From the NCBI GenBank assembly GCA_045578245.1, contig JAZNJX010000032.1, positions 1 to 26,973 on the forward strand: a DNA stretch of 26,973 nucleotides, given 5' to 3'. A program made the position numbers and the translations under genes. This document shows, one piece after another, positions 17,005 through 24,962 of this stretch. The notes beneath the pieces are model-generated. The model was not told where the DNA came from. It ran no database searches and saw only the letters and a list, made by a program, of their open reading frames with translations. This stretch comes from Fimenecus sp045578245 (GTDB taxonomy: Bacteria > Bacillota > Clostridia > Oscillospirales > Acutalibacteraceae). How positions within the stretch are numbered: position 1 is the stretch's first letter; each line of letters starts with the position of its first letter.

Positions 17005-18348
17005 ATGGAAACCTTTGAAATCTTAACTGAGCTTCTGCATAATAAAAAGTGGAAAGAGTTAAAAGAAATTCTTGACGAAATGAATGAGCAGGATATTGCC
17101 GAACTTTTCATGGAACTTGAAGAACGTGACCTGACGCTTATTTATCGTTTGCTTAATAAAGAATTAGCTGCGGAAGTTTTTGTTAATATGGAACCTGAAT
17201 ATCAGGAACAGCTTATCCGTGCTTTCAGTGATACGGAGCTTCGAGAAGTGCTTGATGAACTTTACGTGGATGATGACGTTGACCTTATTGAGGAAATGCC
17301 GGCAACACTTGTAAAGCGTATTTTGAAACATACAGACCCTGATACACGTAAGAGTATTAATGAAATTCTTAAATATCCTGAGGATTCAGCAGGTAGTTTG
17401 ATGACTATCGAGTATGTTGACCTTAAAAGGGGAATGACCGTCGCTGACGCATTTACAAGAATACGCAGAACTGGTGTTGATAAAGAAACAATTTATACAT
17501 GTTATGTAACTGACAGCAAAAGAAAACTGAAAGGTTATGTAACAGTTAAGGATTTGCTTCTTGCTGACGAAAGCGCTGAAATTCGTGAGGTCATGGAGGA
17601 TAATGTAATCTCTGTAACCACATATGAGGATAAAGAAGTCGTTGCAGATATTTTCCAGAAATACGACTTGGTTGTTTTGCCGGTTGTTGACGGTGAAAAT
17701 CGTCTTGTTGGTATTATTACAGTCGACGACGCTATCGATGTTTTGCAGGAAGAAATTACAGAAGATATGGAATTGATGGCAGGTATTACTCCTACTGATA
17801 AGCCATATCTTAAAATGGGCGTTTTTGAAAACTTTAAAAAGCGTATTCCATGGCTTATGCTTTTGATGGTTTCTGCAACATTTACCGAAAGAATTATCAC
17901 TCATTTCGAAGGTGCTTTGACGGCATGTGTTGCTCTCACAGCATTTATCCCTATGCTTACAGGTACTTGTGGTAACTGTGGTAATCAGTCCTCATCAACT
18001 ATCATTCGTGGTCTTTCATTGGGAGAAATTGAATTCAGAGACACTTTTAAAGTTGTTGTTAAAGAGTTTTTAATTGCATTGGCTTGCGGTATAGCACTTG
18101 CCATTGTCAATTTTGCGAAACTTATGATTTTTGATGATACCATAACTTGGCAGATGGCTTTTGTTATAAGTGTTACAATGATTTGCGCAGTTGTCTTTGC
18201 AAAGGTTGTAGGCTCTGTCCTGCCGGTAATTGCGAAAAAAATAGGCTTTGACCCTGCTGTAATGTCAAGCCCGTTTATTTCAACGATTGTCGATGCAGTA
18301 ACTCTTTTGATTTACTTTGCAATCGCATCATCAGTATTGAATTTATAA
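17005..18348 (+). CDS. mgtE: Magnesium transporter MgtE
   Basis: A 447-residue MgtE, a Mg2+-gated channel-like importer of the inner membrane. AAAGGAG (16990-16996) sets ATG 17005; the GTG at 16999 is too close. The order is an acidic superhelical N domain (residues 1-130), two CBS modules (about 135-255, e.g. VADAFTRIRR and LPVVDGENRLVGIITVDDA), a plug helix and five membrane segments (from about 285). GTCGNCGNQSSS and the FDPAVMSSPF..TIVD block are pore-region signatures. The CBS and N domains close the pore when cytoplasmic Mg2+ is high. Here expression is also controlled by Mg2+ through the M-box, so synthesis and activity are both feedback-regulated. Confidence 0.96.
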   Translation: METFEILTELLHNKKWKELKEILDEMNEQDIAELFMELEERDLTLIYRLLNKELAAEVFVNMEPEYQEQLIRAFSDTELREVLDELYVDDDVDLIEEMPATLVKRILKHTDPDTRKSINEILKYPEDSAGSLMTIEYVDLKRGMTVADAFTRIRRTGVDKETIYTCYVTDSKRKLKGYVTVKDLLLADESAEIREVMEDNVISVTTYEDKEVVADIFQKYDLVVLPVVDGENRLVGIITVDDAIDVLQEEITEDMELMAGITPTDKPYLKMGVFENFKKRIPWLMLLMVSATFTERIITHFEGALTACVALTAFIPMLTGTCGNCGNQSSSTIIRGLSLGEIEFRDTFKVVVKEFLIALACGIALAIVNFAKLMIFDDTITWQMAFVISVTMICAVVFAKVVGSVLPVIAKKIGFDPAVMSSPFISTIVDAVTLLIYFAIASSVLNL

Positions 18349-18354
18349 AAAATA

Positions 18355-18391
18355 ACAGTTGTAAGTTAATCCTTACAACTGTTTTTCTTTT
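18355..18391 (+). terminator. Terminator of mgtE (possibly bidirectional)
   Basis: An 11-bp perfect stem ACAGTTGTAAG/CTTACAACTGT with loop TTAATC (18355-18382), followed by TTTTCTTTT. An A-rich stretch on its left (18347-18352) gives T's on the minus strand, so it may also serve the convergent gene ending at 18390. Confidence 0.92.
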
Positions 18392-18959
18392 ACTTCTCAA
18401 AATTATAACTGTCTATAATTTTTGCGATTTCGTGCTCAGCAACCTCAAAAAGACGTTTACCAAGGTTGGTGTAATATTCACTCTTGCCTTCACCACAGAG
18501 CATAGCAAATGAAATGCCGATATTTTTAGAGATTTCAACAGCCTTTCGAACAGCTAGGTAATAGAAACTATATTCAGCAGCATCATCAAGTCTGTCGTAG
18601 AAAGCAGCAGCTTTTTTAATTACTGTATCATATAAAGCATTAACTGCAGTATTTGACAAAAGGGTAGCAGGAAGAAGGTGGTTAATGCAGTATTCAGCAG
18701 TGAAAATGAGAAGAACTTTAATATGATACATATCGTCTTCATCACGTTGAATTTCACCAACTTCTGCTTCAAGCTGCGATAAAAGACTTGGCTCATCAAC
18801 AAAAATTTCAGCAAGATGCTTGCCTAACTGTTTTGCTTTTAATATATTACCGTTGTTTCTGTGCTTAGTCATTTCTGCAATAACAGCAAGTTCGCCAGAA
18901 ATCTCTGAAGGAGTATCACTATCTGTAAAAATCTTCATGTCGCTATCATCAAAGAGCAT
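18390..18959 (-). CDS. Hypothetical all-helical cytoplasmic protein
   Basis: A 189-residue protein with no signal peptide or clear membrane segment; I do not recognise a family. ATG 18959 has a strong AAGGAGGG site (plus 18966-18973) 6 nt upstream. The N-terminus (first 20 residues) is acidic and probably disordered; the rest reads as helices, with a central, moderately hydrophobic stretch (HIKVLLIFTAEYCINHLLPATLL, residues about 79-101, given here only as a marker region). It follows the PHP-domain gene by 35 bp and should be co-transcribed with it, which is the only functional hint. Base composition does not differ from the neighbours. Confidence 0.8.
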   Translation of the reverse strand: MLFDDSDMKIFTDSDTPSEISGELAVIAEMTKHRNNGNILKAKQLGKHLAEIFVDEPSLLSQLEAEVGEIQRDEDDMYHIKVLLIFTAEYCINHLLPATLLSNTAVNALYDTVIKKAAAFYDRLDDAAEYSFYYLAVRKAVEISKNIGISFAMLCGEGKSEYYTNLGKRLFEVAEHEIAKIIDSYNFEK

Positions 18960-18994
18960 TTTTAACCCTCCTTATCCTATGTATCAATAATATC

Positions 18995-19870
18995 TTATTC
19001 AGCAGCTTGCTGAGAAGCTAACTTTTTTTGTAATCTTTTTTGTTTTGATTTGTATGTGAGTAATGCATGTAAGCAATCATCAGGAGTAGAGTAGTCACCT
19101 AATGAAACTGTATATTCGTTGTAAAGTCCGTGGAAATCACTGCCACCGGTTGCAAGAATCTTATGCTTTGTTGCATATTTCTTGAGAGTAGCCTGTTCTT
19201 CCTCATTAGCACTTGGATGGAAAACCTCGATTCCGTCAATGCCATATTCAATATAGTCATCAAGAATATCAACGCAACCACTCTTGACAGGGTGAGCAAG
19301 AATTGCAATACCACCAGCAGTGTGGATAGCATCAATAACGTCTTTTACATTTTCATACTTTGGAACAACAAGAATATTGTTTTCACTTTCTTTAGTGAAA
19401 AGAGATTTGTAAACATCACCATTGAAAGAGTCGGCATATCCACACTCAATAAGTGCCTGCATAATGTGCTTTTTATAAAGGTTAGTTGAGCCTGTTGCAC
19501 ATTTCATAATAAACTCTGTTGTAATTGGAAAACGTTTAGCTGTTTGGAGCATCATAAAGTGACCTGCTTTTTTACGAGCAAGAGAGTTTCTTTTGCAAAG
19601 ACCTTCAAGCATATCTGGAGAGTCAGCAAGATAACAAAGGATATGTACATTTTTATTATTATTCTCATCTGTTGCAGATAATTCCACACCGGGAATAACT
19701 TGGATTCCTTGACGTGCACCAATTACTTTACCACGAATAGTTCCTGCAAGGCAGTCATGGTCTGTGATTGCAATAGTTTCAAGACCTTTTTTCTTTGCAA
19801 GTGAAATAAGGTCTTCAATGCCCAATGTTCCATCCGATAATCTTGTGTGACAATGTAAATCTCCGCTCAA
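18995..19870 (-). CDS. PHP-domain metal-dependent phosphoesterase (YciV/RNase AM-like)
   Basis: A 291-residue protein if started at TTG 19870, which sits 7 nt after GGAGGG (plus CCCTCC, 19878-19883) and right before the family start SGDLHCHT. The longer in-frame ATG start at 19957 would lie on the promoter and is rejected. The trinuclear metal site is visible: H6 and H8 (DLHCHT), D13, D37-H38 (TDHD), E63 (PGVEL), then AHP and the C-terminal SDFHG. Stand-alone PHP proteins of this size with an inserted helical domain include nucleoside 3',5'-bisphosphate phosphatases and the 5'-3' exonuclease RNase AM; this substrate is inference. First gene of a two-gene unit with the helical protein downstream. 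Confidence 0.9.
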   Translation of the reverse strand: MSGDLHCHTRLSDGTLGIEDLISLAKKKGLETIAITDHDCLAGTIRGKVIGARQGIQVIPGVELSATDENNNKNVHILCYLADSPDMLEGLCKRNSLARKKAGHFMMLQTAKRFPITTEFIMKCATGSTNLYKKHIMQALIECGYADSFNGDVYKSLFTKESENNILVVPKYENVKDVIDAIHTAGGIAILAHPVKSGCVDILDDYIEYGIDGIEVFHPSANEEEQATLKKYATKHKILATGGSDFHGLYNEYTVSLGDYSTPDDCLHALLTYKSKQKRLQKKLASQQAAE

Positions 19871-19928
19871 AACAAAACCCTCCAAAATAGGTGTAAAAAA
19901 GTGTATAATAACCTCAATATATAATACA

Positions 19929-19957
19929 AGTATACAGCATTTTTGTGGAAAAATCAA
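19929..19957 (-). promoter_or_regulatory. Sigma-A promoter of the PHP-domain gene
   Basis: On the minus strand TTGATT (19952-19957), 17-bp spacer, TATACT (19929-19934). The start near 19922 gives a leader of about 50 nt. The remaining bases to 20050 hold nothing I can name. Confidence 0.8.
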
Positions 19958-20050
19958 GAAGTTAAGGAAATTTTATTTTAAAAATGTAAAAACAGCCTAT
20001 TTTTTGTGATAATAGTAAAAATATTACATTAAATTTCGTTTGTATGCACA

Positions 20051-20078
20051 AAAGAAAACCACCTGAAATTTCAGGTGG
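20051..20078 (-). terminator. Terminator of the thrS-metallophosphoesterase operon
   Basis: A perfect 20-bp palindrome (CCACCTGAAA with TTTCAGGTGG, 20059-20078) followed on the minus strand by TTTTCTTT (20051-20058), 15 bp past the stop at 20093. Confidence 0.9.
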
Positions 20079-20092
20079 CTTAGTTTTATTAA

Positions 20093-21700
20093 TTATTTAA
20101 GATACTTACCATATTTTCTCTGGTTGTTAAGGTAACCGATAAGCAGGAGAAGGAGAATAGGTATAAAGAAAACAATTATAAAGAGAACTGCAAGTATTAT
20201 AATAGGAAGTCCCTTTTTACTGTCTTTAACCGTTGTTGGTTTCTGTGGTGGTTCAGGTTGAGGACCAACTTCATCACCTTCATATACTGGCATGATAGGC
20301 ATAATTGCATCATATGATGGGATTCCTGCGTTGTAAAGTAAAGGTTCAATAATTCCACGAACAGTGTCAGAAACTCTGACAAGTTTTTTAAGTGGAATAT
20401 GTAATACCTTAATAATAGAGTCGATAATGTTGATAAGACCGATTGCAATCTTGTATTCATTGTCATCAGGTGTGTAGAGATTCTTACCTCCATAAAGATT
20501 AAGTACAAGGTCAACGATAAAGTCAACTACACTCTTATCCTTAATGTCAGCATAATCTTCTTTTTTAAGGCCTGTTTCAGCACGGGTCCAGTTGCCAACT
20601 GTACCGATTGTAAGTTTGTTAAGGAATTTAAATATAGGTTTTAAAATCCAGCCAATTTTGTAGCTGACATTCTTTCTGATACTGATTGCAGTTGCCATAT
20701 CAGCAAACTTATCAATATCATCACCAGCAGCCTTGATAACATCTCTAATCATACCAATGATATGGTCAGAAAGGAAAGTCTGTAAATCTTTGCCATGTGT
20801 GTCAAACTTAACAGGCTCTGTAACAAGGTCGGTAGTTGTTGTAACAACATTGTTGTCTGCATCAAAAACAACTGTTCGGATAGTACCGGGATAACCAACT
20901 GTTGAAGCAGTTGAAATATCATAGAAATAATTACCCTTAGGGCTTACGTGCTTGTCAATATCGTGTACGTGAGTGTGACCAGTAAGCATAAACTGAACAC
21001 CTAAGTCAGCAAGTTGCTCACGACGGATTTCATAGTCACCCATCATATCGCCTCTGCCGATAATCTCATACATAGGTGATGGAGCAATAAGTGGATGGTG
21101 GGTCATTGCAACAATGAACTGGTTTTTAGCCTTTGCATCGGCAATCTGTTCTTTAATCCACTCAAAAAGCTCGTCGGAAAAACCACTCTTGCCATTTAAA
21201 TTTGTGTCATCATTAAGAGCAAAAAGTCTGTAACCGTCCTGCAACTGAATAATGTATGACATACTCTCTCTGTGAACTGCAATGGCTTCATCAGGACCGA
21301 ATTCCTTGTATAAATCGAAAAGCTCTTCACGTTTTGCAGCGGTAACAGGAACTCTTTCGTCTTTTACATATTTGTGAGTCTGGCCGTCCCACTTGTAGTC
21401 GTGAGTTGCTGTGAGAACATAAACTCTTTTGCCTTTTTCTTTGAGACCACGAAGCATTTCAATGAATTCATAGTGGGAGTCAAAATCGCCATTACTTGTT
21501 GTGTCACCTGAAAGGAGAACAATGTCAGTTCTGTCATCTTTTGCAATCTGTGTAAATGCTGCTTCAAGCATTTCAGCAGCTTCTGCTAATAAAACGCCAC
21601 TTTTGTTGTTAGCGATTTCGTAAGCTTCACCGGATGTACCGAGTTTCTTTGAATAGTAATGTGTATCGGTAATAACCGTTACGGTAAGTGGATTTCTCAT
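20093..21700 (-). CDS. Tail-anchored calcineurin-like metallophosphoesterase
   Basis: A 535-residue protein beginning directly with the catalytic fold, without a signal peptide. Motifs: D12-x-H14 (ITDTHYY), GDTTSNGD (D66), then ATHD at 98-101 where the family normally has GNHD, so the metal-binding Asn is replaced by T99; later THHP and GHTHVHD. A helical region (about 290-470) follows, then a Pro-rich linker (PQPEPPQKP) and a single hydrophobic segment near 499-523 with a basic tail. With no N-terminal export signal, tail anchoring would leave the enzyme on the cytoplasmic face; that topology is inference. The substrate is unknown. AAGGGG (21707-21712) supports ATG 21700. It follows thrS by 24 bp and so falls under the same threonine T-box. 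Confidence 0.85.
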   Translation of the reverse strand: MRNPLTVTVITDTHYYSKKLGTSGEAYEIANNKSGVLLAEAAEMLEAAFTQIAKDDRTDIVLLSGDTTSNGDFDSHYEFIEMLRGLKEKGKRVYVLTATHDYKWDGQTHKYVKDERVPVTAAKREELFDLYKEFGPDEAIAVHRESMSYIIQLQDGYRLFALNDDTNLNGKSGFSDELFEWIKEQIADAKAKNQFIVAMTHHPLIAPSPMYEIIGRGDMMGDYEIRREQLADLGVQFMLTGHTHVHDIDKHVSPKGNYFYDISTASTVGYPGTIRTVVFDADNNVVTTTTDLVTEPVKFDTHGKDLQTFLSDHIIGMIRDVIKAAGDDIDKFADMATAISIRKNVSYKIGWILKPIFKFLNKLTIGTVGNWTRAETGLKKEDYADIKDKSVVDFIVDLVLNLYGGKNLYTPDDNEYKIAIGLINIIDSIIKVLHIPLKKLVRVSDTVRGIIEPLLYNAGIPSYDAIMPIMPVYEGDEVGPQPEPPQKPTTVKDSKKGLPIIILAVLFIIVFFIPILLLLLIGYLNNQRKYGKYLK

Positions 21701-21724
21701 AATATACCCCTTAATCTGACCAAC

Positions 21725-23677
21725 TTATCTTACTTTATTTTCAACTTCTTCTTTAAGCATAGCTGTGAAATCATCAAATGCCATTGAACCAATGTCACCC
21801 TGACCACGTTTGCTAACTGAAACTGTACCGTCTTCAACTTCCTTGTCACCAACAATAATCCAGTATGGAAGCTTCTGAAGTCTTGATTCACGGATTTTGT
21901 AGCCTGTCTTTTCACTTCTGTCGTCAACAGTAACACGCATACCCATTTTTTCAAGTTCTTTTTTGATTTCAAATGAACGGTCGTGATGACGGTCAGCAAT
22001 AGGAAGAATTCTTACCTGTTCAGGAGCAAGCCAGAGTGGGAATGCACCTGCATATTTTTCAATAAGAAGGGCAAGTGTACGCTCGTAACAACCGATTGAT
22101 GTTCTGTGAATGATGTATGGATTTTTCTTTGTACCGTCTTTGTCAGTGTATTCCATACCGAATTTTTCAGCAAGAAGTTGGTCAACCTGAATTGTAATAA
22201 GTGTGTCTTCTTTACCGAATACGTTCTTAATCTGAATGTCAAGCTTAGGACCATAGAAAGCAGCTTCACCAACGCCGATAGCATATTTAATTCCAAGATT
22301 ATCAAGGATTTTACCCATAATTCCCTGTGCTTCGTCCCACTGTTCAGGTGTGCCGATATATTTTTCTTTATCAGCAGGGTCCCACTGTGAGAAACGGTAT
22401 GAAACATCCTCGTAAAGACCGAGAGTCTTAAGCATATAGATAGCAAGTTCAAGACAACCTCTGAATTCATCTTCAAGCTGTTCAGGAGTACACATTAAGT
22501 GACCTTCTGAAATTGTGAACTGACGAACACGGATAAGTCCATGCATTTCGCCTGATGCTTCGTTACGGAAAAGAGTTGAAGTTTCGTTGTAACGGAGTGG
22601 TAAATCTCGGTATGAACGTGGTCTGTTGAGATATGCCTGATACTGGAATGGGCAAGTCATAGGGCGGAGAGCAAAGATTTCTTCGTTATTTGCTTCTGCC
22701 TGGTCTGCATCACCAAGTACAAACATACCGTCACGATAGTGGTCCCAGTGTCCTGAAACCTTGTAAAGGTCACTCTTTGCCATAAATGGTGTCTTTGTGA
22801 GCAACCAACCACGCTTCTGTTCTTCGTCTTCAACAAATCTTTGAAGAAGTTGAATGATTCTTGCACCCTTAGGAAGCATAATTGGAAGACCTTGACCGAT
22901 AAGTTCACTTGTTGTAAAGAGTTCAAGTTCACGGCCTAATTTGTTGTGGTCACGTTTTCTTGCTTCTTCAAGCTGTGCTAAATGCTCGTCAAGTGCAGCC
23001 TGTTTTGGGAATGCAGTTGCGTAAATTCTCTGGAGCATCTTGTTCTTTTCGTTACCTCTCCAGTAAGCACCTGTACAAGCTGTAAGTTTGAATGCCTTAA
23101 CTGCACCTGTTGACATAAGGTGAGGACCTGCACAAAGTTCTGTGAATTCACCTTGCTTGTAGAATGAAATTGCTTCACCTTTGTCAGCATGTTCGTTAAT
23201 AAGCTCAACCTTATAGATTTCGCCTTTTTCTTCCATCATAGCGAGAGCTTCAGCAGGGGAGAGTTCAAACTTTTCAAGTGCTAAATCTTCTTTAACGATT
23301 TTCTTCATTTCTGCTTCGATTTTTTCGAGAATTTCAGGAGTGAAAGAAACCTCTGAATCGAAGTCATAATAGAAACCGTTGTCAACGGATGGACCAATAG
23401 CAAGTTTTGTGTCAGGATAAAGACGTTTAACAGCCTGAGCCATAATGTGGGAAGCAGTATGCCAGAATGTCTTTTTACCCTCGATTTCATCAAATGTAAC
23501 GATTTCAAGAGCACAGTCTTCATTGACTGCAGTTCTTAAATCACAGTAATTTCCGTTGATTTTACCACCACAAGCAGATTTGTATAAACCCATACCAATA
23601 GATTTAGCAATCTCTGCAATAGATGTACCAGCTTCGTATTCTTTAATAACGTCGCCTTTAAGTGTTACCTTAATCAT
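21725..23677 (-). CDS. thrS: Threonyl-tRNA synthetase
   Basis: A 650-residue class II synthetase charging tRNA-Thr. Domains in order: TGS (1-62), second additional/editing domain with H73-x3-H77 and C182/H186 (LCAGPH), catalytic core (about 245-545) and anticodon-binding domain to the end. Catalytic zinc ligands are C342, H393 and H524, matching C334, H385 and H511 of E. coli by context. The motif 2 region reads RVRQFTISEGHLMCT, not the common RVRGFTQDDAHIFCT, a divergent version. All editing and zinc residues are present, so it should be active. AAAGGAG (plus CTCCTTT, 23686-23692) sets ATG 23677. Expression is controlled by the T-box leader upstream. Confidence 0.97.
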   Translation of the reverse strand: MIKVTLKGDVIKEYEAGTSIAEIAKSIGMGLYKSACGGKINGNYCDLRTAVNEDCALEIVTFDEIEGKKTFWHTASHIMAQAVKRLYPDTKLAIGPSVDNGFYYDFDSEVSFTPEILEKIEAEMKKIVKEDLALEKFELSPAEALAMMEEKGEIYKVELINEHADKGEAISFYKQGEFTELCAGPHLMSTGAVKAFKLTACTGAYWRGNEKNKMLQRIYATAFPKQAALDEHLAQLEEARKRDHNKLGRELELFTTSELIGQGLPIMLPKGARIIQLLQRFVEDEEQKRGWLLTKTPFMAKSDLYKVSGHWDHYRDGMFVLGDADQAEANNEEIFALRPMTCPFQYQAYLNRPRSYRDLPLRYNETSTLFRNEASGEMHGLIRVRQFTISEGHLMCTPEQLEDEFRGCLELAIYMLKTLGLYEDVSYRFSQWDPADKEKYIGTPEQWDEAQGIMGKILDNLGIKYAIGVGEAAFYGPKLDIQIKNVFGKEDTLITIQVDQLLAEKFGMEYTDKDGTKKNPYIIHRTSIGCYERTLALLIEKYAGAFPLWLAPEQVRILPIADRHHDRSFEIKKELEKMGMRVTVDDRSEKTGYKIRESRLQKLPYWIIVGDKEVEDGTVSVSKRGQGDIGSMAFDDFTAMLKEEVENKVR

Positions 23678-23700
23678 AAATATATCTCCTTTACATTATA

Positions 23701-23972
23701 TACACAAAAAATAAAAGCATTTCATCCCATAAAAACAGGATGAAATGCTATAAAAACAACATTCCACGGTTCCACCCGTATTGCAAAACAATATATTTGT
23801 TCTGCCACTCAAAAGACTTTAACGCAGTCCATACGATTGGCTTAATCAGTAAAACCGTTTTCACCAATGCTCGAAAGTGGTCTCAGGATAGTAAATTGAT
23901 TTCTTACACCAACCGAAATCTCTCTGCAAATTCAGCTTATCCGTCGTTCTTTCTCAACGCTTTAAAAATATC
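23701..23972 (-). promoter_or_regulatory. T-box leader of thrS (specifier ACC, threonine)
   Basis: About 270 nt of structured leader on the minus strand. The T-box core CGGGTGGAACCGTGG covers about 23765-23779, with GGTGGAACC at 23768-23776. Stem I contains AGAGAG and an upper hairpin GATTTC/GAAATC. The codon ACC at 23879-23881, in GAGACCACTTTCGAG, sits where the specifier loop is expected and encodes Thr, followed by a purine. In this class, uncharged tRNA pairs with the specifier and the T-box bulge and stabilises an antiterminator, so thrS is made when threonyl-tRNA is scarce. The assignment of the exact specifier position is by pattern, not by folding. Confidence 0.93.
23704..23749 (-). 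terminator. T-box leader terminator
   Basis: A 12-bp perfect stem (AGCATTTCATCC at 23716-23727 with GGATGAAATGCT at 23738-23749), 10-nt loop, then TTTATTTTTTG on the minus strand. It stands between the T-box core and the thrS ribosome binding site. Confidence 0.93.
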
Positions 23973-23978
23973 GTATAT

Positions 23979-24007
23979 ATTTTATACTTATTTTAATGTA
24001 ATGTCAA
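23979..24007 (-). promoter_or_regulatory. Sigma-A promoter of thrS
   Basis: On the minus strand a perfect TTGACA (24002-24007), 17-bp spacer and TAAAAT (23979-23984). Its -35 box begins 10 bp after the stop codon of the preceding gene, with no terminator between, so readthrough from the padR operon into the T-box is possible. Confidence 0.87.
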
Positions 24008-24017
24008 CAGTTAATTA

Positions 24018-24932
24018 TCAAAAGGTTGTGGAAGACGACCACTGTCTGTTGGATGAATTTTCAGTTGGTACAATAACTTCTTTCTTTTCGTTATAAAACT
24101 CTCTTTGATACCAATAGCATCCGTCGGGACAATCAATGAAAACGATAAAGGGATTTTCGTAAGTTATATCCTGAGGAATTTCTATGTAATCACCCCAAAA
24201 GGCTGTTGCTTCATTTGCGATTGAACATTCGTTACGCTGAAACCTGAATCTCACATATTTATAGTCTGCAGGAGCGGTTAAAACTAAATATGAATCTTGA
24301 AGATGTGTTGTAATGCCTGGCTGAATAGTCATTTCGTTGTCTAATGGTCCCCCTGACCTTCCGTATTCAACAAATTTATCCTTAACACTTATTCCGAAAA
24401 CCTTTATTGATTGTGTATGAAAGTAAATGTCGTTATTTTGACTTTGGGTTTCCGGTAAATAATATCTGTGAACAATTCCGTCCATTTCCGTTTCAAATAA
24501 AAATTTTATTGGTTCACCATTATTGTATTTTTCAACAATTCGCATTTCTTTTGTTTCGATATCTGTTGCTTTAAAATATGGGTGAACTTCACTGAAGATG
24601 TTTGCGATTAAAGCTGTAATAACGAAGGTGAGTGGGATTGCACTGATACCTATGGCAATTTTGAATAATCTAGCAACAAAAAGTATTCTTTTGTTGGCTT
24701 CTTTAAGGCTTAACCCTAACTCGTCAGGGTCACCCATTTCGTCAATAACATTTTTGGCTACATCCAATTCATTATCAAAATCATCTTTGAAATCGTCATA
24801 CACATCGTCCATATGATTCTCGATTTCTTCCTTAATTCTTTTTCTAAGTTTTTTATAATGGATATGGTATAAAACTCGTTCTATGTAAACTTCTTTGGCT
24901 TCTTTGAAATTCGAGAATTTTCTTATAAACAT
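24018..24932 (-). CDS. HAAS/permease-prefix-like single-pass membrane protein, second paralogue
   Basis: A 304-residue protein. AAGGTGG (plus 24940-24946) 7 nt upstream selects ATG 24932 over ATG 24956. Residues 18-80 form a charged helical domain with HIHYKKLRKRI...ENHMDD...EMGDPDELG..LKEAN, the pattern of HAAS/DUF1700 or 'permease prefix' domains that occur beside PadR regulators. One hydrophobic segment (about 90-113) follows, then about 190 residues likely outside the cell by the positive-inside rule. It is clearly paralogous to the upstream neighbour (shared blocks such as FGISVKDKF versus FGIPVKNKF and EIPQD.T.ENP). The C-terminus continues beyond the paralogue with a Ser/Thr-rich end. 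Last gene of the padR operon; no terminator seen. A role in signalling to PadR is inference. Confidence 0.8.
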   Translation of the reverse strand: MFIRKFSNFKEAKEVYIERVLYHIHYKKLRKRIKEEIENHMDDVYDDFKDDFDNELDVAKNVIDEMGDPDELGLSLKEANKRILFVARLFKIAIGISAIPLTFVITALIANIFSEVHPYFKATDIETKEMRIVEKYNNGEPIKFLFETEMDGIVHRYYLPETQSQNNDIYFHTQSIKVFGISVKDKFVEYGRSGGPLDNEMTIQPGITTHLQDSYLVLTAPADYKYVRFRFQRNECSIANEATAFWGDYIEIPQDITYENPFIVFIDCPDGCYWYQREFYNEKKEVIVPTENSSNRQWSSSTTF

Positions 24933-24962
24933 AATATCACCACCTTGTGTGAGCATGAAACA

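Noticed and set aside
17386..17904. 172-codon and 121-codon minus-strand frames inside mgtE
   Set aside because: Fully antisense to a well-conserved MgtE coding region; composition is typical of shadow frames.
19871..19957. ATG 19957 start for the PHP-domain protein, giving a hydrophobic N-terminal extension
   Set aside because: The extension would be encoded by the -35/-10 promoter and leader; the TTG at 19870 has a strong RBS and matches the family start, so the apparent signal peptide is not real.
23740..24096. 118-codon plus-strand frame
   Set aside because: It runs antisense through the T-box leader and the end of the last padR-operon gene; the RNA elements explain this DNA.
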